Source of the DNA: Maylandia zebra | Lineage: Eukaryota; Chordata; Actinopteri; Cichliformes; Cichlidae | Direction of reading: 5' to 3' | DNA length: 64,000 bases | Assembly: GCF_041146795.1 (NCBI RefSeq) | Contig: NC_135170.1 | Span: 28,633,533-28,697,532, forward strand | Shown: piece after piece, positions 34,381 to 46,940 of the stretch | Position numbering within the stretch: the first letter of the stretch is position 1 | Layout of the letters: each line of letters opens with the position of its first letter | Made by a program: the position numbers and the translations under genes | Notes under the pieces: model-generated | The model's database searches: none | What the model saw: only the letters and a program-made list of their open reading frames with translations | What the model was told of the DNA's origin: nothing

Positions 34381-35313
34381 ATGAAGGGAGCACTTGGTTT
34401 CATAGGGTTATTCCTCTCCTTTCTCTTCGGTGAGTGTGTGGTCTCCCTTTTATATATGAAAGTGCCTGCCTCTGTGCTAGAGATGTGGAAAGAATTCATT
34501 ATCTAAAGTAGACTAAAAATTCCCATGGTACTCCGATTTGCTTGGACAGATGCGTTTTTTAATGAACTGAATTAGGAAGGGCTTACATGGCAGATTTGGA
34601 GAGACTTACTGCTTCATGTACATGTTTTTAAGCTAAAAAGTGTTTTTTCTTCTCTTTCAGATGCCACTGGACAGTTTGGTAAGTGGCATAACCTTCTAAA
34701 CATACATAATCATATATCTTCATATATAATTTGATAAAGGGAGTCTTGCAGAAGTTGTTTTATGTACAACTCATTTTTAAAGCCACTTTCTTTTTCCCTT
34801 TCCCCCCTTTTTTGTTGTTGTTGATTCTTCTCTTCTGCTCTGTAGTTTGTGAAGATGAGTCAGATGGAATGGGCTGCCTCTCCGACATGTTTGCTGTTTA
34901 CTGTGTGCAAAGTTTTAAGCTTGCAATGGCATCACTGAACGAAACCGACTGGTGCGTTTGGAGTAAGGTAAACAGGTAAGTAGGGTGCATTTATATTTAA
35001 AATGAATGTTTTTTGTTTAAATGCCAATTTCTAATTTACTTTTCATGTTCTCCTTCTATTCAGTTGGTACAGCAACCTAAGCATGTGTACAGAAGACATA
35101 TGTGACTTATACTTCATCCCATGGCCCAACCGTGTGGTGGAACAGACCTTTTTGGACATTCATTCCCTTTTTTTCAAGGATTGTCCCACAGATGAGCTAA
35201 GTGACCCACCACCTGCCATCATGTTTGCTTTGGTCATCACGCCCATCTGCCTGATCCCTGTCATGGTTAGCCTGGTGGTACTTAAGACCAAAAATGGGGA
35301 TGGCAACTCCTGA
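34381..35313 (+). CDS. ramp2: Receptor activity-modifying protein 2
   Basis: Single-pass accessory protein that escorts calcitonin-receptor-like receptor to the cell surface and shapes adrenomedullin specificity (family knowledge). Exons: 34381-34429, 34661-34678, 34846-34975, 35064-35313, with canonical borders and consistent phases, giving 148 residues. Residues 1-16 are a hydrophobic signal peptide. The ectodomain has the Cys pattern YC...WCxW...C...C...C of RAMPs and the pre-membrane SDPP. The membrane segment contains PICLIP, and the short basic tail ends LKTKNGDGNS. SDPP plus PICLIP is RAMP2-like, and location next to EZH1 agrees. An in-frame ATG also lies at 34321, but the 34381 start gives the better signal peptide. 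Teleosts carry extra RAMP paralogues, so the suffix is not settled. Confidence 0.85.
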
Positions 35314-36430
35314 TAACCTAAAATCTCTGCTCAGCTATGTTCTCTCTTTTCCCCTAACCTTGTTTACAGACTGCTCATACACTTTCATCTCAGCAGAGAC
35401 TGAATCTTTAGATCTTCTGCACTTCACAACTTAAATTAGCCACATAGACATAGTTGGCACTATCTCAGAGATAATGTTCTGTGGCATCACAGCTGTTTCT
35501 CTTAGGTGACATACTTCTTAATACAGACAAACACTGTCAGAAACTATGTTCTGTACTATACTGTATCTCATTTACTGTGACAAAAATGTTTTGTTTTAAA
35601 CCACTTGACACTAGAGTTGGCCGTTGCTTGAAGCATTGGTCATCTCTTGTTTGCTCACAGTATTTCATTTATACTGGAGAACCCAATATTTGTGATTAGC
35701 CTGACGAAAGCTCCGGAGCTTGTAAAAGTAGAAACAAAATTTGTATTGACACTTTGTTTTATGCAAGACACTCGGGCTGATGAAAGACAAGGTAAAGTTT
35801 ATTACTGAGCTGCTTTTGCATTCATAGACAATGTTTTGTTAGTTTTTTTGCTGTTAAACTTTGAGCCTAAAAATATAAAATATATTTATGAAGACAGCAT
35901 TTAGAAACTAAATGATTTTTAATTCTGAAAAGGAGAAAGATGTTCATATCTGATCTTTGACAAAGGTCCTAAACACTCAATAGTGTGTATGTGTAGGGAG
36001 GAGAAGAAGTTAACCATATGCATGGATCTAGTTATTCAAGTCACAGCACACAAATTGTTCAAAGGGTCGAGGCCTGTTTTTATTAACTGTAAGTAATCTT
36101 CATACTCATGTGATGAGAAGCTGGTTAAAAGAAAATCGTATCTCCCTCCAGACAAAAGACATTTTAAGTTGCCTGCACAGAATTGTGACAAACACTGAAC
36201 AATGACAAAAAGATAAAAGTCTTATCTTTAGCCCTGAATGACAATAAAGCCACTATAAGTGCTTTCAGATTTAGAACAAAAATGTGTATTTATATACTCT
36301 TATGTATTTCTGCTATTGTCAGGACTTCATGGACTTACTGTGAAAGTACATCCTGCCTGCTCTCATGCCATGAACTGTATGCATTTTTATTTTTTATATT
36401 TTAAACCAATAAATCTACAGTTGTATGCTT
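35314..36430 (+). other. Presumed 3' UTR of RAMP2 with two poly(A) signals
   Basis: Non-coding sequence follows the stop codon. AATAAA occurs at 36243-36248 and 36408-36413, with no competing gene between. Which signal is used is unknown. Confidence 0.55.
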
Positions 36431-38560
36431 ACTATGACTTGTAAATACAGTACCATTCTTGTGAAATTACCCTTTCACCTTTGCAGCTATTTGATTAAAC
36501 ACCCTTTTCCCTTGTGTGTAAGGCAGATGGTCTTGCTTTTTGCTCTAGTCAGTGTTTCACTGTCTCTTTAGTGATCAGTATATTGCAGTGCAGTTGCTGT
36601 GCTCTTCAAGTGCTGAGGTAGTGAAGGAAGCAGTGACAACAGTCATGTATCACGCCCTCATCTGGCACACAAAACACTACAGGGTGGGCCTGCATTTGTG
36701 TGTGCGTCTATGTGTGTGTGTTTGGCAGGACTGGGTGGGAAAATGTGTTTAGTGACCTTCTTCCTCTCTAGATGTCGGGTCATTCTCACCCTCCCCACCC
36801 CCTTCTGATCTCATCCAACTTTGCGTTACGTCTTATAGTTAGAGCCAGGAAATACATTTTCTGGTGCCATTGCGCAAGATGACACTCTGCAATCAACATC
36901 AGTCATGTTTTATCAATCACAAAATATTAACATACATTCTATACACAAAGGGCCAATAGTTGTACATGAGCTTTAAAATGTTTCAGGAAAGAAATTTTGC
37001 CCTCTGGTGGTTCTATTAAAAACTGACAAACAGACATAAACAAGTAAATTTTGAACACAGACACCACTATCAAAACAACACAAGAAAAAACAAAGAAAGG
37101 AAAAAAACACTGATTTTTTCATGAAAATACTTAAGCACAAAAGTCCTGTACACAGTGGAGCCTGTTAATAATCTTTTCTTCATCTCTACTATCACAGCAA
37201 TGCAAGGCTTGACAGTATTTGGCTCTGTTAACCCATTGTTGGGTTTTTAATCCTTTGTTTCTGGAACAGCATGTTTTGGCAAATGGGCACAATTAAGTGC
37301 ATGGAACTACATACAAGTGCACTAAAGGCACCACCTGCCCAATGATCAATATCATTGGGCAACGAAGCTGCTATTTAATGGCTTAAAACAGTAATAAAAA
37401 TACCACAAACAAGCCAAACCATATAAACAAATAGATATATGTAGTGCTCGCAAGGTAATGTGAAGGGGACCAAATGGGAAAAAACAGTCATTGCTCAGAG
37501 CTCTGAATATATTTCTTTTACACATACAGAGGTTTAACACGCTCACCAGTGACACATCTAAAAATGACCAATGCAGCTGCTCAGAAAACCCCTCCTTAAA
37601 TAGGTGCAGGTCATACCACCACCAATAAAATTTAAAAGATTTCCCCTGACACAGTCCAGCTACAAAAGACAAATACTGTAGTTATTTTAACACAGCTCAC
37701 ATATATCTGACTACAAACACACCCCAGCTAAATAATATGCAAACTAACTAAATCAAACCAAATTGAAGATTCAGCCCGATCCCACCCTCAGCTCTCATCT
37801 GATGGTTTAACCCACTAGCAGTGGATAATTGGAGAACTCCTTTCAGGTGAGCATCATTAGGCCGTAATCGTGTGTGCACTCCATGAATCAGGCCTTCAGG
37901 AAGCTGACCTCAAAAAAGAGAGTGGTTAATGGACTTCAAAACAAAAGCATAACAAAATCAAAACTTCCTGGAAGACATTGTGGGTGTCTCACTTTAGTAA
38001 GGGAGATGCTTCCCATCACATCAATAAAACAAAGAAAAATAGTGACATACTTCTGAATGTTTCTATTTTTAGAGGCATGTACATATTAAATATGTATCAA
38101 CAACACATGTTCTCTGAGGGATCTGGGATTGGTTTGTAGTAGCGCCACGAACTATCATTTCAACAGGAATCGTTTCAAGTGTATGAGGTCAATAGTTTCT
38201 TCTCCAACCTCTTAGATATACCACAGTACTATTAGATAATATGCTGAGTATAAATCGGCTGATCCAAATGCATTTTCATAGGGACCCTGTTTTGAGTTGA
38301 AAAATTTAAGTAAAAAAAATGCAATGATTTGATTGCAATATTTTAAGAAACATATTAGCTCATTTTGACTTTTCAAAAAGAGTTTACACTTAAAAAGGAA
38401 CACTTGACCTAACTTAGCTAATAGGCTCATCTCTACCTTTCCTTTTGTTTCTAAAATTATTTAAAGAGTAGTTGTGAAACAGTTAACTAATCTGCAGAGA
38501 AACGGTTAATTTGAAGAGTTTCAGACAGCATTAGTAAGGTTATGAATACTCTTCTTATGA
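36431..38560. other. Non-coding region
   Basis: No gene was recognised. Open frames here are short and AT-rich and have no domain features. Confidence 0.6.
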
Positions 38561-38569
38561 TAATGGAGT

Positions 38570-39865
38570 CATCTCTATGCTTGTCGTGCTAGACCTCAGT
38601 GCAGTTTGATACAATCGATCACAATAGTTTACTGCAGAAATCGTAGTTGTAGTGGGTTGAATCATATGTATCGAATAGACTCTAATTTGTTAATGCGCAT
38701 GAGGAGTGTTGTTCACACACTAAGATTAATTACGGAGTTCCACAAGGTTCTGTGCAGGGACCAATTCTATTTATATTATACTTTCCTCGGCAGTACTATT
38801 AGAAGACACGGCATACATATTCATTGCTATGCAGAAGATACCCAGCTTTATCCATCCATGAAGCCAGAGGAAACACACAACAACTAGTTAAACTACAGGA
38901 ATGTTTCAAAGACAAAAGACCTGGGTGACACTAATCTCTGCTTCTAAATTCAAATAAAACTTGACCTTAGAAATCATAGAAACATGGTGTCCAACCAGAT
39001 ACCTGCTCTGTATGGCATTACCTCAGCTCTAGGATATGTTCTTAAATATGCAAATTAAACAAATATGTAGAAGGACTGCCTTCTTGCATTTTGCGCAAAA
39101 TGTCTAAAAATAGAAATATCCTATCCCTGAGTGATTCTGAAAACCTAGTTTATGCATTTATTACTTCTAGGCTGGATTGTTGCAATTCATTATTATCAGG
39201 GAGTTCTAAAGGCTCATTGAAAAGCCTTTAGTTGATACAGAATGCAGCATATACTGCCTTCAGACAACTGGTGTTGTGATTTGGCACTATATACAGTGCC
39301 AAATCACCAAATTTTTATATAGTGCCACATCACCAAATATGTGATGTGGCACTATATAAAATTACCTGAATTGCACTGAAATCCCTAAATGGGATGGGAC
39401 CATATGTTAATCTAAAACCTGTATATATCTTTCAGCACTGAAGGTGTCTTTCCAGATGTGTAAGCTACTAATTCCACCCCTATACATTCAGAAATTACTA
39501 TACATATCTACCCATCTTTACTTCTGAGAAATTCTTCCTCTCTAAAATGCTCTTTTTATACCCAATCATGTTAGTCGCATGTTTCCAATTCACCTAATTA
39601 GCTGCAAGATGTTCCTCCAGCTGATTCTTTTTAGTACCATTTACTTTCCCAGAACTTTTTGCCATTGTTCCAACTTTCTCTAAACATGTTCCTGTACTTA
39701 AATGAAAAATTAGCTAATATTTTTTTTAATGAAATTGTAAAATCTCCCAGTTTAAACCAAGTTTTCTGTGTTCCATTGTGAATGAACTCTTGTTTTAAGA
39801 TATTTTCAAATAATTACATTCTGATTGCATTTAGATTTTACAGAGCATAAAATGTAAACAGCCTT
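38570..39865 (+). mobile_element. Degenerate L2/CR1-type LINE fragment and 3' tail
   Basis: Broken coding phrases appear in order on the plus strand: a DLSAV..DTIDH-like block near 38590, [13 protein letters not shown]-like at about 38735-38775 (RT domain 4), [15 protein letters not shown] at about 38823-38864 (a degenerate YADDTQLY active-site region), SRLDYCNSLLSG near 39165-39200, LQLIQNAA near 39230-39250 and ALKSLNGMGPYVN near 39370-39415. The tail (39555-39860) matches a 3' sequence common in fish genomes. Many stops make it inactive. About 90 bp of palindromic DNA interrupts it at 39276-39361. Confidence 0.8.
39276..39361. repeat. Two adjacent perfect inverted repeats
   Basis: The first hairpin has 13-bp arms at 39276-39288 and 39295-39307 with a 6-base loop. 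The second has 21-bp arms at 39313-39333 and 39341-39361 with a 7-base loop. Both arms contain variants of GGCACTATATA. They interrupt the LINE reading frame between LIQNAA and ALKSLNG. Confidence 0.93.
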
Positions 39866-42800
39866 TTTATCAAACCTAACCTTGTTTTGGAATTAGTTTC
39901 TAGTTAAACTAATTCTCATAGAAAAGCCATGAACACACCAACATGTATTTCTGAAATAAACTTTTTAGAGCAAAAAAAAGATACACTGCCCCCCTCTCTC
40001 TCAGTAGGAGGGACCAGTGAGCCTCAGCTGTGCACCTGGTTGACGGTGTTGAGTTTTGGCTCTTTGTTAGGTGCTTCTGGATCATCTCACTATGGGAACC
40101 CATGACTGCAATACCCCAGTGATCTGGCAGTGTGGTTGGAATGAGGGCATGTTAGGGCATCTATCAACTGCTGCAGGCTTTCATATGTGCCCTTGATAGT
40201 GTGACTGGGGATTCATGTATGACTGATGAAAGGGAGAATCTTAAGTCAGCCTATATCAGGTTCTTGATCAATTAGTGATATTTAATTTGATTTATAGATG
40301 TCCTGATGCCTAATAAACTTTTTCTGCATGACACATGTTTTTTTCCCCACTTGCTAGATTATTGCCACACATACACACTGGAGTTTGTCCAGATTTGATG
40401 AAAATTAAAGATCGCACCCACTGATGCGAGTCATTCAGTGTGACATGAGTAATTACTTTGTTGTGTGAGAGCCAGGCAGCTGGTACTGCTGTGTCAGAGC
40501 TGACCCTTCAGCTGGCTGACACCATGCTGGCAGCAGATGACTGTACATTCAGCTAGGTTTGACATGAAAACGGCTGCTAGATCAGTCAGAATAAACTCAA
40601 AGAAATATGAAGCATGGATAACCTTGTTTCACTGCCAGCTGAAAATGAAAATGAAAAGAGCCAGAAACATCAGTTCTCCAGTGATGATGAAAAGGAGCAA
40701 GGCCTGCAGCAGCCTGCAGATCAACAGTTTGATGAGGAACCTGAGACATTTATCCCTGAAAAAGCAAATTATATATATATATGAACTGTAAACACACATT
40801 TTTTTTTTCAGCTGATACTGCAAACTTGTGAGAAAACGCCTTCTTTGTTGTATCCAGCAGATACTGAACATTGTTCACTAAACCTGCTACTTTAATTGCC
40901 AATTTGCCCTGGGCAGAAACAATAAGTGTGCTTTTTATTCAAAACAGCTGGATATTGTGAGCAATTCTGAGCAAAAAAACAAACAGTCAAAAAACCAAGT
41001 GTTCAAGCAGGATAACCAATAATGAGCTGGGAATCATGGGAATGCTTCAGTGTGAAGGGAAGCCTGGTTTCACTTATTTTAACTATTTTTTTTCTGTGAG
41101 GTCATCCCTACAAATATCCTTTCTTAATGCTTTTTGCATAAAAATATCAATTCTAGCTACTTTATGGAGCAATTTTATGTAGGGGTTATTGCATTGAAAT
41201 TTTATTTTCTTAAAGGTATAAAAAGGAAAGTAGGTCGACTGACAGGATAAATTCAAGTTTAAATGAATATGCTTAGTGTTAATAAAAAAAAAAGCTGAAC
41301 GTTTCAAATTCAAATCGCTATCCTTTTTTACAAGATTAAAAATATTTAGAGGATTCAAAGCATCAAGAATGATTTTGTTAATGTAAAACTTCTGAAAATA
41401 AAGAACACCTAAGTTTTTTCCTTCAGGCTATCGGTATTGTTACATGATACACATCTGTGTCACTCTACATGCTGAGAGATTCAAAAATAACAAACTAAAA
41501 TGGTATGACAGTTCCCTGCCAGGAATAACATGACATTTGACCTTCATGTATCAGCTTAAAGGAATTATTAAGAGTTTGTCAAATATAAACCGCATAAATC
41601 TTCGAAAACAAAACAAACAAGCACGTCTGTGTAAGCCAACCTTCCCCCTTTTCCCCCACTCTTACAGAAACTGAACCTGACTGAGACTGAAGCCTGAAAC
41701 TGAGCTCCAGAGTTGGGGCTGCAGGTGTTGGGTACCAGCCTGACACACATCAGGTCAGATGCACAGCAAACTATCAAAGTGTACCAGACACTGCTGGATG
41801 TCAAGACATGTTTGTAGCTGGTGGTAGGAGAAGGAGACACGGAGTAATCAGTTTCTGAAGGACACAAAGCCAGCTTTACCTCTTAAAACCAAGAATTTGA
41901 AATAGCTATTCATGGGACATATTATATTATGAATGTCGTATACAAACTGTAGAGTTTAGAAAAGGTTTTTACCCAAATACTTTCCCCCAGCTGTCTCTAA
42001 AATGCTTAGAGCAGGTAATTGTGTGAGATAATATATGTAGGAGGCCTCTAGATGGCAGTCTTTGAGAGCTTATTCTGTTGTTGACGATGCTGAAAAACTA
42101 ACCTTTTTAAGTAGAAGCCTGTTTATTTTAAGGGGCAATAATATCTTTTATGCAGCTGATTATAACCTGGGTGATTTTTACACAGAGGTATAGGCCCACG
42201 GTCAAACTTTAGATCATGGAAATTTCTTTTGCACGACCAGATTGACAAATATATTTCTTAAACACTGTTGGCGATTAGAATCACTGTAAAACAAAATAAA
42301 CTGGAAGCTGAAATTTAATATTAAGAATGAATTATCAAAAAATATGTTAAATAGACACAGGAAATAACAGGTGGGGATTATGGAAAGGAAGCCACTCCTT
42401 TCCAAAGCTTCATGTGTCTTCTTTTCTTTTTCTAAAAATAAAGGGAAAATTGATGAAAAATGTAGCCACTATATTAGTAGTGCCAGAAATGAATTCAATA
42501 ATTATTATTTGTGATATAATAATGCAGAAAATGCTATTATAAAGTAAAAATGCTTCCTAAAAATGCAAATAAATAACAGTTTTTATATTTTCCCATGTTT
42601 TCCAATTTTATTTGAGTTGCTGTGTGCTTTAAAAAAAATTTTCTCAACTTCCTGTAGTGTTTGTAACTAGAACCTTGCAGTCGTTTAAATGTGATCAGCT
42701 GATATATGTCTCATAAAAAGACATGTTGACTTTGCTCCTCTCGTGCTTTTATTCACTTCCCTTGCCTCTTAACATCCGGGAAGGATTGGAACAGAAGGTT

Positions 42801-43900
42801 TTATCAGAAAAGTAGTCAGATTCCCTCGTGTTTAGCATCTGTTTCAGTCCTCAAATGCTGAGCCTCTTATATTTATCTACCTAGAAAAAAAAATTCTCAT
42901 ATCTTTTCTTCCTTGCTTAAGGGTCTAATCCTGCACTGTTCTCCAAAGATTTTTTTCACTTCAAAATACAAATCGCATAATGCACAAAAGAATGCACAAA
43001 AGAATGCATTTGATATGAAATATCTGCAGGCGCAGGTGCGTATCCAGACTAAGAGATGCTCACCACAAAAGGGTGCAAACACATACTGTACATACTAATG
43101 TAGATGCAAATACTGGAGCACACTTACACAAACACATGCAGTAAACAGTATGATGCAAATAATAAATGTGTACTTGTGTGCACAGGTATAGTAAATGCTA
43201 AGGAGAGATTGAAGAGGAAAATTTGAAAGGAATGTGCAGGCATTTGTCCTTAAGTTAATACCTAAAAAAAACACCTAAAAGTTTCTTGTTAGTGTTCCCA
43301 TCTGTTTATAGGGACTGTTTCGTTTCTCCAGTGTCACTCAACAGTGCTTCAGGGATTGTGCTTAAACATGCTGAGGTTATGCCTCTTTTCTATGTTTGGC
43401 TTTTATGCAAATGCAGAGGTGACAGAGTGCAGAACCTTTAATCTGAGCTTCTTTGTGGTTTGAACTGTTAATACGGCGAAACCACCATAAATCTAATGGG
43501 AAAACAGAATCAGGAAGGCAGTATTGAGATTGTAGACGGAATAAGCAGAACCTATAATAACCTCATACAAGATGTGAATTAAGAGGAGATATTGTGCCTT
43601 CTTTGTGACAAGCTCACAGGGAAATTTCCCTAAGGTTAATGACTGTCTCTTCAAAGAATTGGCTGTGCCATTACTGGAAAATAAAATCTGATGACGACAT
43701 TACACAACAAGATGGTAATTTCTACCCAATTAAATAGTTATAAGCTTTTAGTAAGTATCACAAGTTACAAAAATAGGGTCTTCACCCAAATCTCATCCAA
43801 CTTGACAAGATGATAATCACAAGAAAGCAGATGTAAGTTATCTCAGGTTTACTGCTTCGTAAAGATTAAGTAATGAGCTTACATTACAAGTTATTACTGC
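39866..43900. other. Non-coding region
   Basis: No recognisable gene. A 56-residue acidic frame begins at 40614 (see rejected items). The rest is AT-rich. Confidence 0.55.
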
Positions 43901-43910
43901 AAATTAACAG

Positions 43911-44030
43911 TAAATGGACTGGTTCTAAAATAGCACTTTTCTACTCTACTTGACCATTCAAAGCACTTAACATGCCTCATTCACCCAGTCATACAGTATC
44001 TATCCCAAGGATACTTGGCATGCATACTGA
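43911..44030. repeat. Common teleost dispersed repeat
   Basis: The phrase 'taaatggactggttctaaaa' followed by 'cttttctactct', 'cattcaaagcactt' and 'cctcattcaccca' is familiar as a widespread fish repeat, here in a diverged copy. Class was not determined. Confidence 0.6.
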
Positions 44031-44410
44031 ATGATCTTTTGGCTAACCAGTAACGCAGACTTGCGTTGCATGTTTTTAGAGATATTGAATGCTTTGATTT
44101 TACAGAAAATTTTGTAATTTAGCCGTAACATAGCTAATAGCTATTACAATTTCATAAATAATACAATTGTTTTTCAAGTGATACCAAGACTTTGACGAAG
44201 TAGAATTCAGCCATGGGGGGAGGGGACACCCAAAAAGAAACAGGACCCTTTGTTTTTGTCTATATCAATCCCACTTCAGATTGATCCTTATGAAGCCTTT
44301 ATAAATGCACAGCACATGGCGCATGCTTTGGAAATCTAATTTTTTAAACCCTTTGCATCTTCTAAACTCAGTCAACAGACAGTCATACACAAATAGCTTC
44401 ATAAAAAAGG

Positions 44411-44421
44411 TTTATTTTATT
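44411..44421 (-). promoter_or_regulatory. Poly(A) signals of actinoporin-like gene 1
   Basis: Two overlapping TTTATT words read as AATAAA on the minus strand, about 400 bases after the stop codon of the gene ending at 44819. Confidence 0.5.
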
Positions 44422-44581
44422 CCTCAGACTACAGTGTCAAGGTAAATAAAGACAAGCTTTCAGCGTATTTCATTAAGCTATATGCCCTCATCCTCCGGTG
44501 AGTCATCCTTTGATTTCCATTTCTAAAGATTCCATTTTAAAACTGAATGCTATTGCAACAGAGAGAAGCTGTGATTATACA

Positions 44582-44608
44582 GTGTGTGCGTGTGTGTGTG
44601 TGTGTGTG
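44582..44608. repeat. (GT)n tract
   Basis: A short GT run with one interruption lies in the presumed 3' UTR of actinoporin-like gene 1. Confidence 0.85.
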
Positions 44609-44818
44609 ATCGGGGGCTGGGAGGGTGGGGGGTGAATTTATAAACAAACTAAATTCATGTCTTAAGCAGATTTACTGAAGGGTAATATCCAGGTATACAG
44701 ACACATGTCAGCAACAATGCCTGCTGTATTAGAAACAGTCTACCAGGAAGAAGCAGAAGGCAGAGAATGAATTCTGCTGTCAGGAAACATGACAAAAATA
44801 CTGGTATCAAGGGGCCCT

Positions 44819-45482
44819 TTAATATGCCTGCTGGCCCATGGGTGTAAGAAGCTTATCCCACACCTCTACCTTCATGATAGCTTTGCCTAGAGGACACATA
44901 GTGGCCCTGATATCTAGGCGGTTACCCATGTAATTGATTCCTGACCCAGTGGCTTCCTCCCTGACAAACCCATGTTCATGCTGATTCTTCTCGTAGTACA
45001 TTTCTTTGTACAAATCCTTGTCACAGTTACGGCCCCTTTTATAGATGCCCACTGCAAACCAGTTCTTGTACAGGTTGTAGTCCCAGGGGACGGAGAACAT
45101 GAGAGCCACAGTCTCAGCGAAGTCATTCTGTGACCTCTCGAAAAGGTCATAGGTCAGTACACCAACAGCTCCTGTTGCTTTGCTGCTGGACTTGGTGAAT
45201 GTGCAAACCTCTGTCTTTAGAGGGCGCACTGTAGGTTGCGGTGGGTTGTATGCATCCCCATTCTCAAGGTATACCCTAATTAGTACACAAATAGAAAAAT
45301 GCATTCAACATTTTTTTTTTTTTGGTCTTCTATGTATTTCATATAAGCCCGAAAAGTCACAACACGGGCTGGGCTTACCTGGGGTTAATAAGGCAGTAGC
45401 TGTTAGCGAGATTTGATATTTCGATGGTCACACTTCTCTTGCTGCTCACGTCAGCAGCTACAGCTTCAGCTGTCTCTGTCAT
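44819..45482 (-). CDS. Actinoporin-like protein, paralogue 1
   Basis: Two coding exons: 45482-45379 (ATG at 45482) and 45275-44819, joined through a split Arg codon, giving 186 residues. The 5' part has no signal peptide, so the protein is likely cytosolic, as described for fish members. The body carries family marks: GAVGVLTYDL, then MFSVPWDYNLYKNWFAVGI with the P-W-D motif, then CDKDLYKEMYY with the Tyr cluster, and a GSGINY strand near the C-terminal half. In sea anemone actinoporins these segments form the phosphocholine-binding surface of a beta-sandwich. A 5' UTR exon ends at a GTAAGT donor (45980-45979 on minus), with a TATTTAAG box at 46139-46132. The upstream neighbour at 46941-48469 is a paralogue. 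It is named by motif only, and pore formation is not implied for the fish protein. Confidence 0.87.
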
Positions 45483-46131
45483 GTTGCAGTGGCTGCGAGC
45501 TCTGTTGATCTAATAAAAAATAATTTAAATGTCAACCAGCTCATACCTGTAACATGGATGTTTATTTCCTCCTAACTGCAGTGAGAATCATAGGAATAAA
45601 CTTATAACAATATAGAACTCAGGTTCGACCTCATCTCTGATGATGTACTCTAATATCATTACGCTGACCTTCAAAAGCACACATCGACTGTCACTGCGTA
45701 AAAATAGTGTATTTCACAGGCTAATGAGATTTTACAAGAGAACATAGAATTGCTGCAGTCTTTTAACAGAGTGTACCACTCCAGTGACAGTACTTTATAA
45801 TTAGTACTACACAGTGATAAAGTTAGAGTGAAAATGAAAGAACATGATCACTCATTTTATCAACAGATACATTAAAGAAATCAAACAAAAGCCTCATCAA
45901 AGTTCTATATATCTTACAAATTATAAGAGCTAGGAGAGTCATTGTTCTAAATGTATTTTCCCTAAATGAAGTGACTTACCTGCTGAGAAGCGTTGTTAGT
46001 ACTTGAAGTCCAAAAACAGTAAAAGTTGCTGGTTGGTTTTCCTTTTTTTGTCTTTTTCTTCTTTTTCTTTTTTTCCCCCCCAAGGATATATTAATCACTC
46101 AGAAAACCCTCCCAATTGAAGTACAACCCTG

Positions 46132-46139
46132 CTTAAATA
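46132..46139 (-). promoter_or_regulatory. TATA-like box of actinoporin-like gene 1
   Basis: TATTTAAG on the minus strand lies about 150 bases upstream of the untranslated exon donor at 45979. A TSS near 46105 would give a leader exon of about 125 bases. This is a motif match only. Confidence 0.45.
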
Positions 46140-46876
46140 CAGGATAGCACACCCTCTTTCCAAACACACGACCCACACGAAAAGAAGACTATGAGAACAA
46201 ATATTACTCTTTTCCCCTGTGGGATGAAACAGCCACACCCTAGCCTGTGGCTAAATTGAACAGTTTCCAACAATTTCCCATTGGATCCCAACCACTGAGG
46301 TGAGCCCTTCAAGACTATAATAACAAGACATGAATGTATTTTGGGACTGTCATTCCTCTTGTATTGTGAAACAGTAAAAAAAGCAGATCAAACAAGTTGG
46401 GACAGACATTTCTGGAGCGATACTTTGCTTAGTATCTTGCTGAAACTCTTGCATTCCAAATACCACACAATCAAGCAAGATGGAGAGTCTAACAGCGAAG
46501 GAAGAACAATATTGTTTTTGTAGAAATTAAAAAAACATCTTCCATCTGTTGTTGCTCATTAGAATTGGACGGATCCAGATAAGAGATTAAAAAATGATTA
46601 CAGTTCATCAGTAATAATGAAAGCATATGAATGAAAACATATCCCACTCAAAGTAGCACAAGCATTGGGGCTGAATGCTTTATTACCATAATAAACGAAA
46701 ATAGAGTATTCCGTGTACATGAGCCCAAGAGCTAAGCTAATGGAGAATCAATGAGGTGGCTGTCAGATATTGATATCTTTCAGCAGACACAAAATACAGA
46801 TGACAGCAAAATCAGTCTTCCTCTTCTCCTAAATGTTTTTTTTTTAGGATGACAAGAGTCGTCAAATCAAATGAAG

Positions 46877-46882
46877 TTTATT
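46877..46882 (-). promoter_or_regulatory. Poly(A) signal of actinoporin-like gene 2
   Basis: TTTATT on plus reads AATAAA on minus, about 60 bases beyond the stop codon at 46941. This implies a very short 3' UTR. Confidence 0.5.
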
Positions 46883-46940
46883 TTTCTGCGACTAGAAAAA
46901 CAAGAAAACACAGAAAAGCAGAACACCAGTAGACTGCACA

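Noticed and set aside
37352-37672. 106-residue minus-strand frame
   Set aside because: Aromatic-rich random-looking sequence in AT-rich DNA, with no domain.
40614-40784. 56-residue acidic frame beginning MDNLVSLPAENENEK
   Set aside because: The composition looks protein-like, but it is short, is preceded at once by a stop, has no clear splice context and runs into a TA repeat. It could be a transposon relic.
41568-41867. 99-residue minus-strand frame
   Set aside because: No recognisable family, no splice context and no neighbouring exons.
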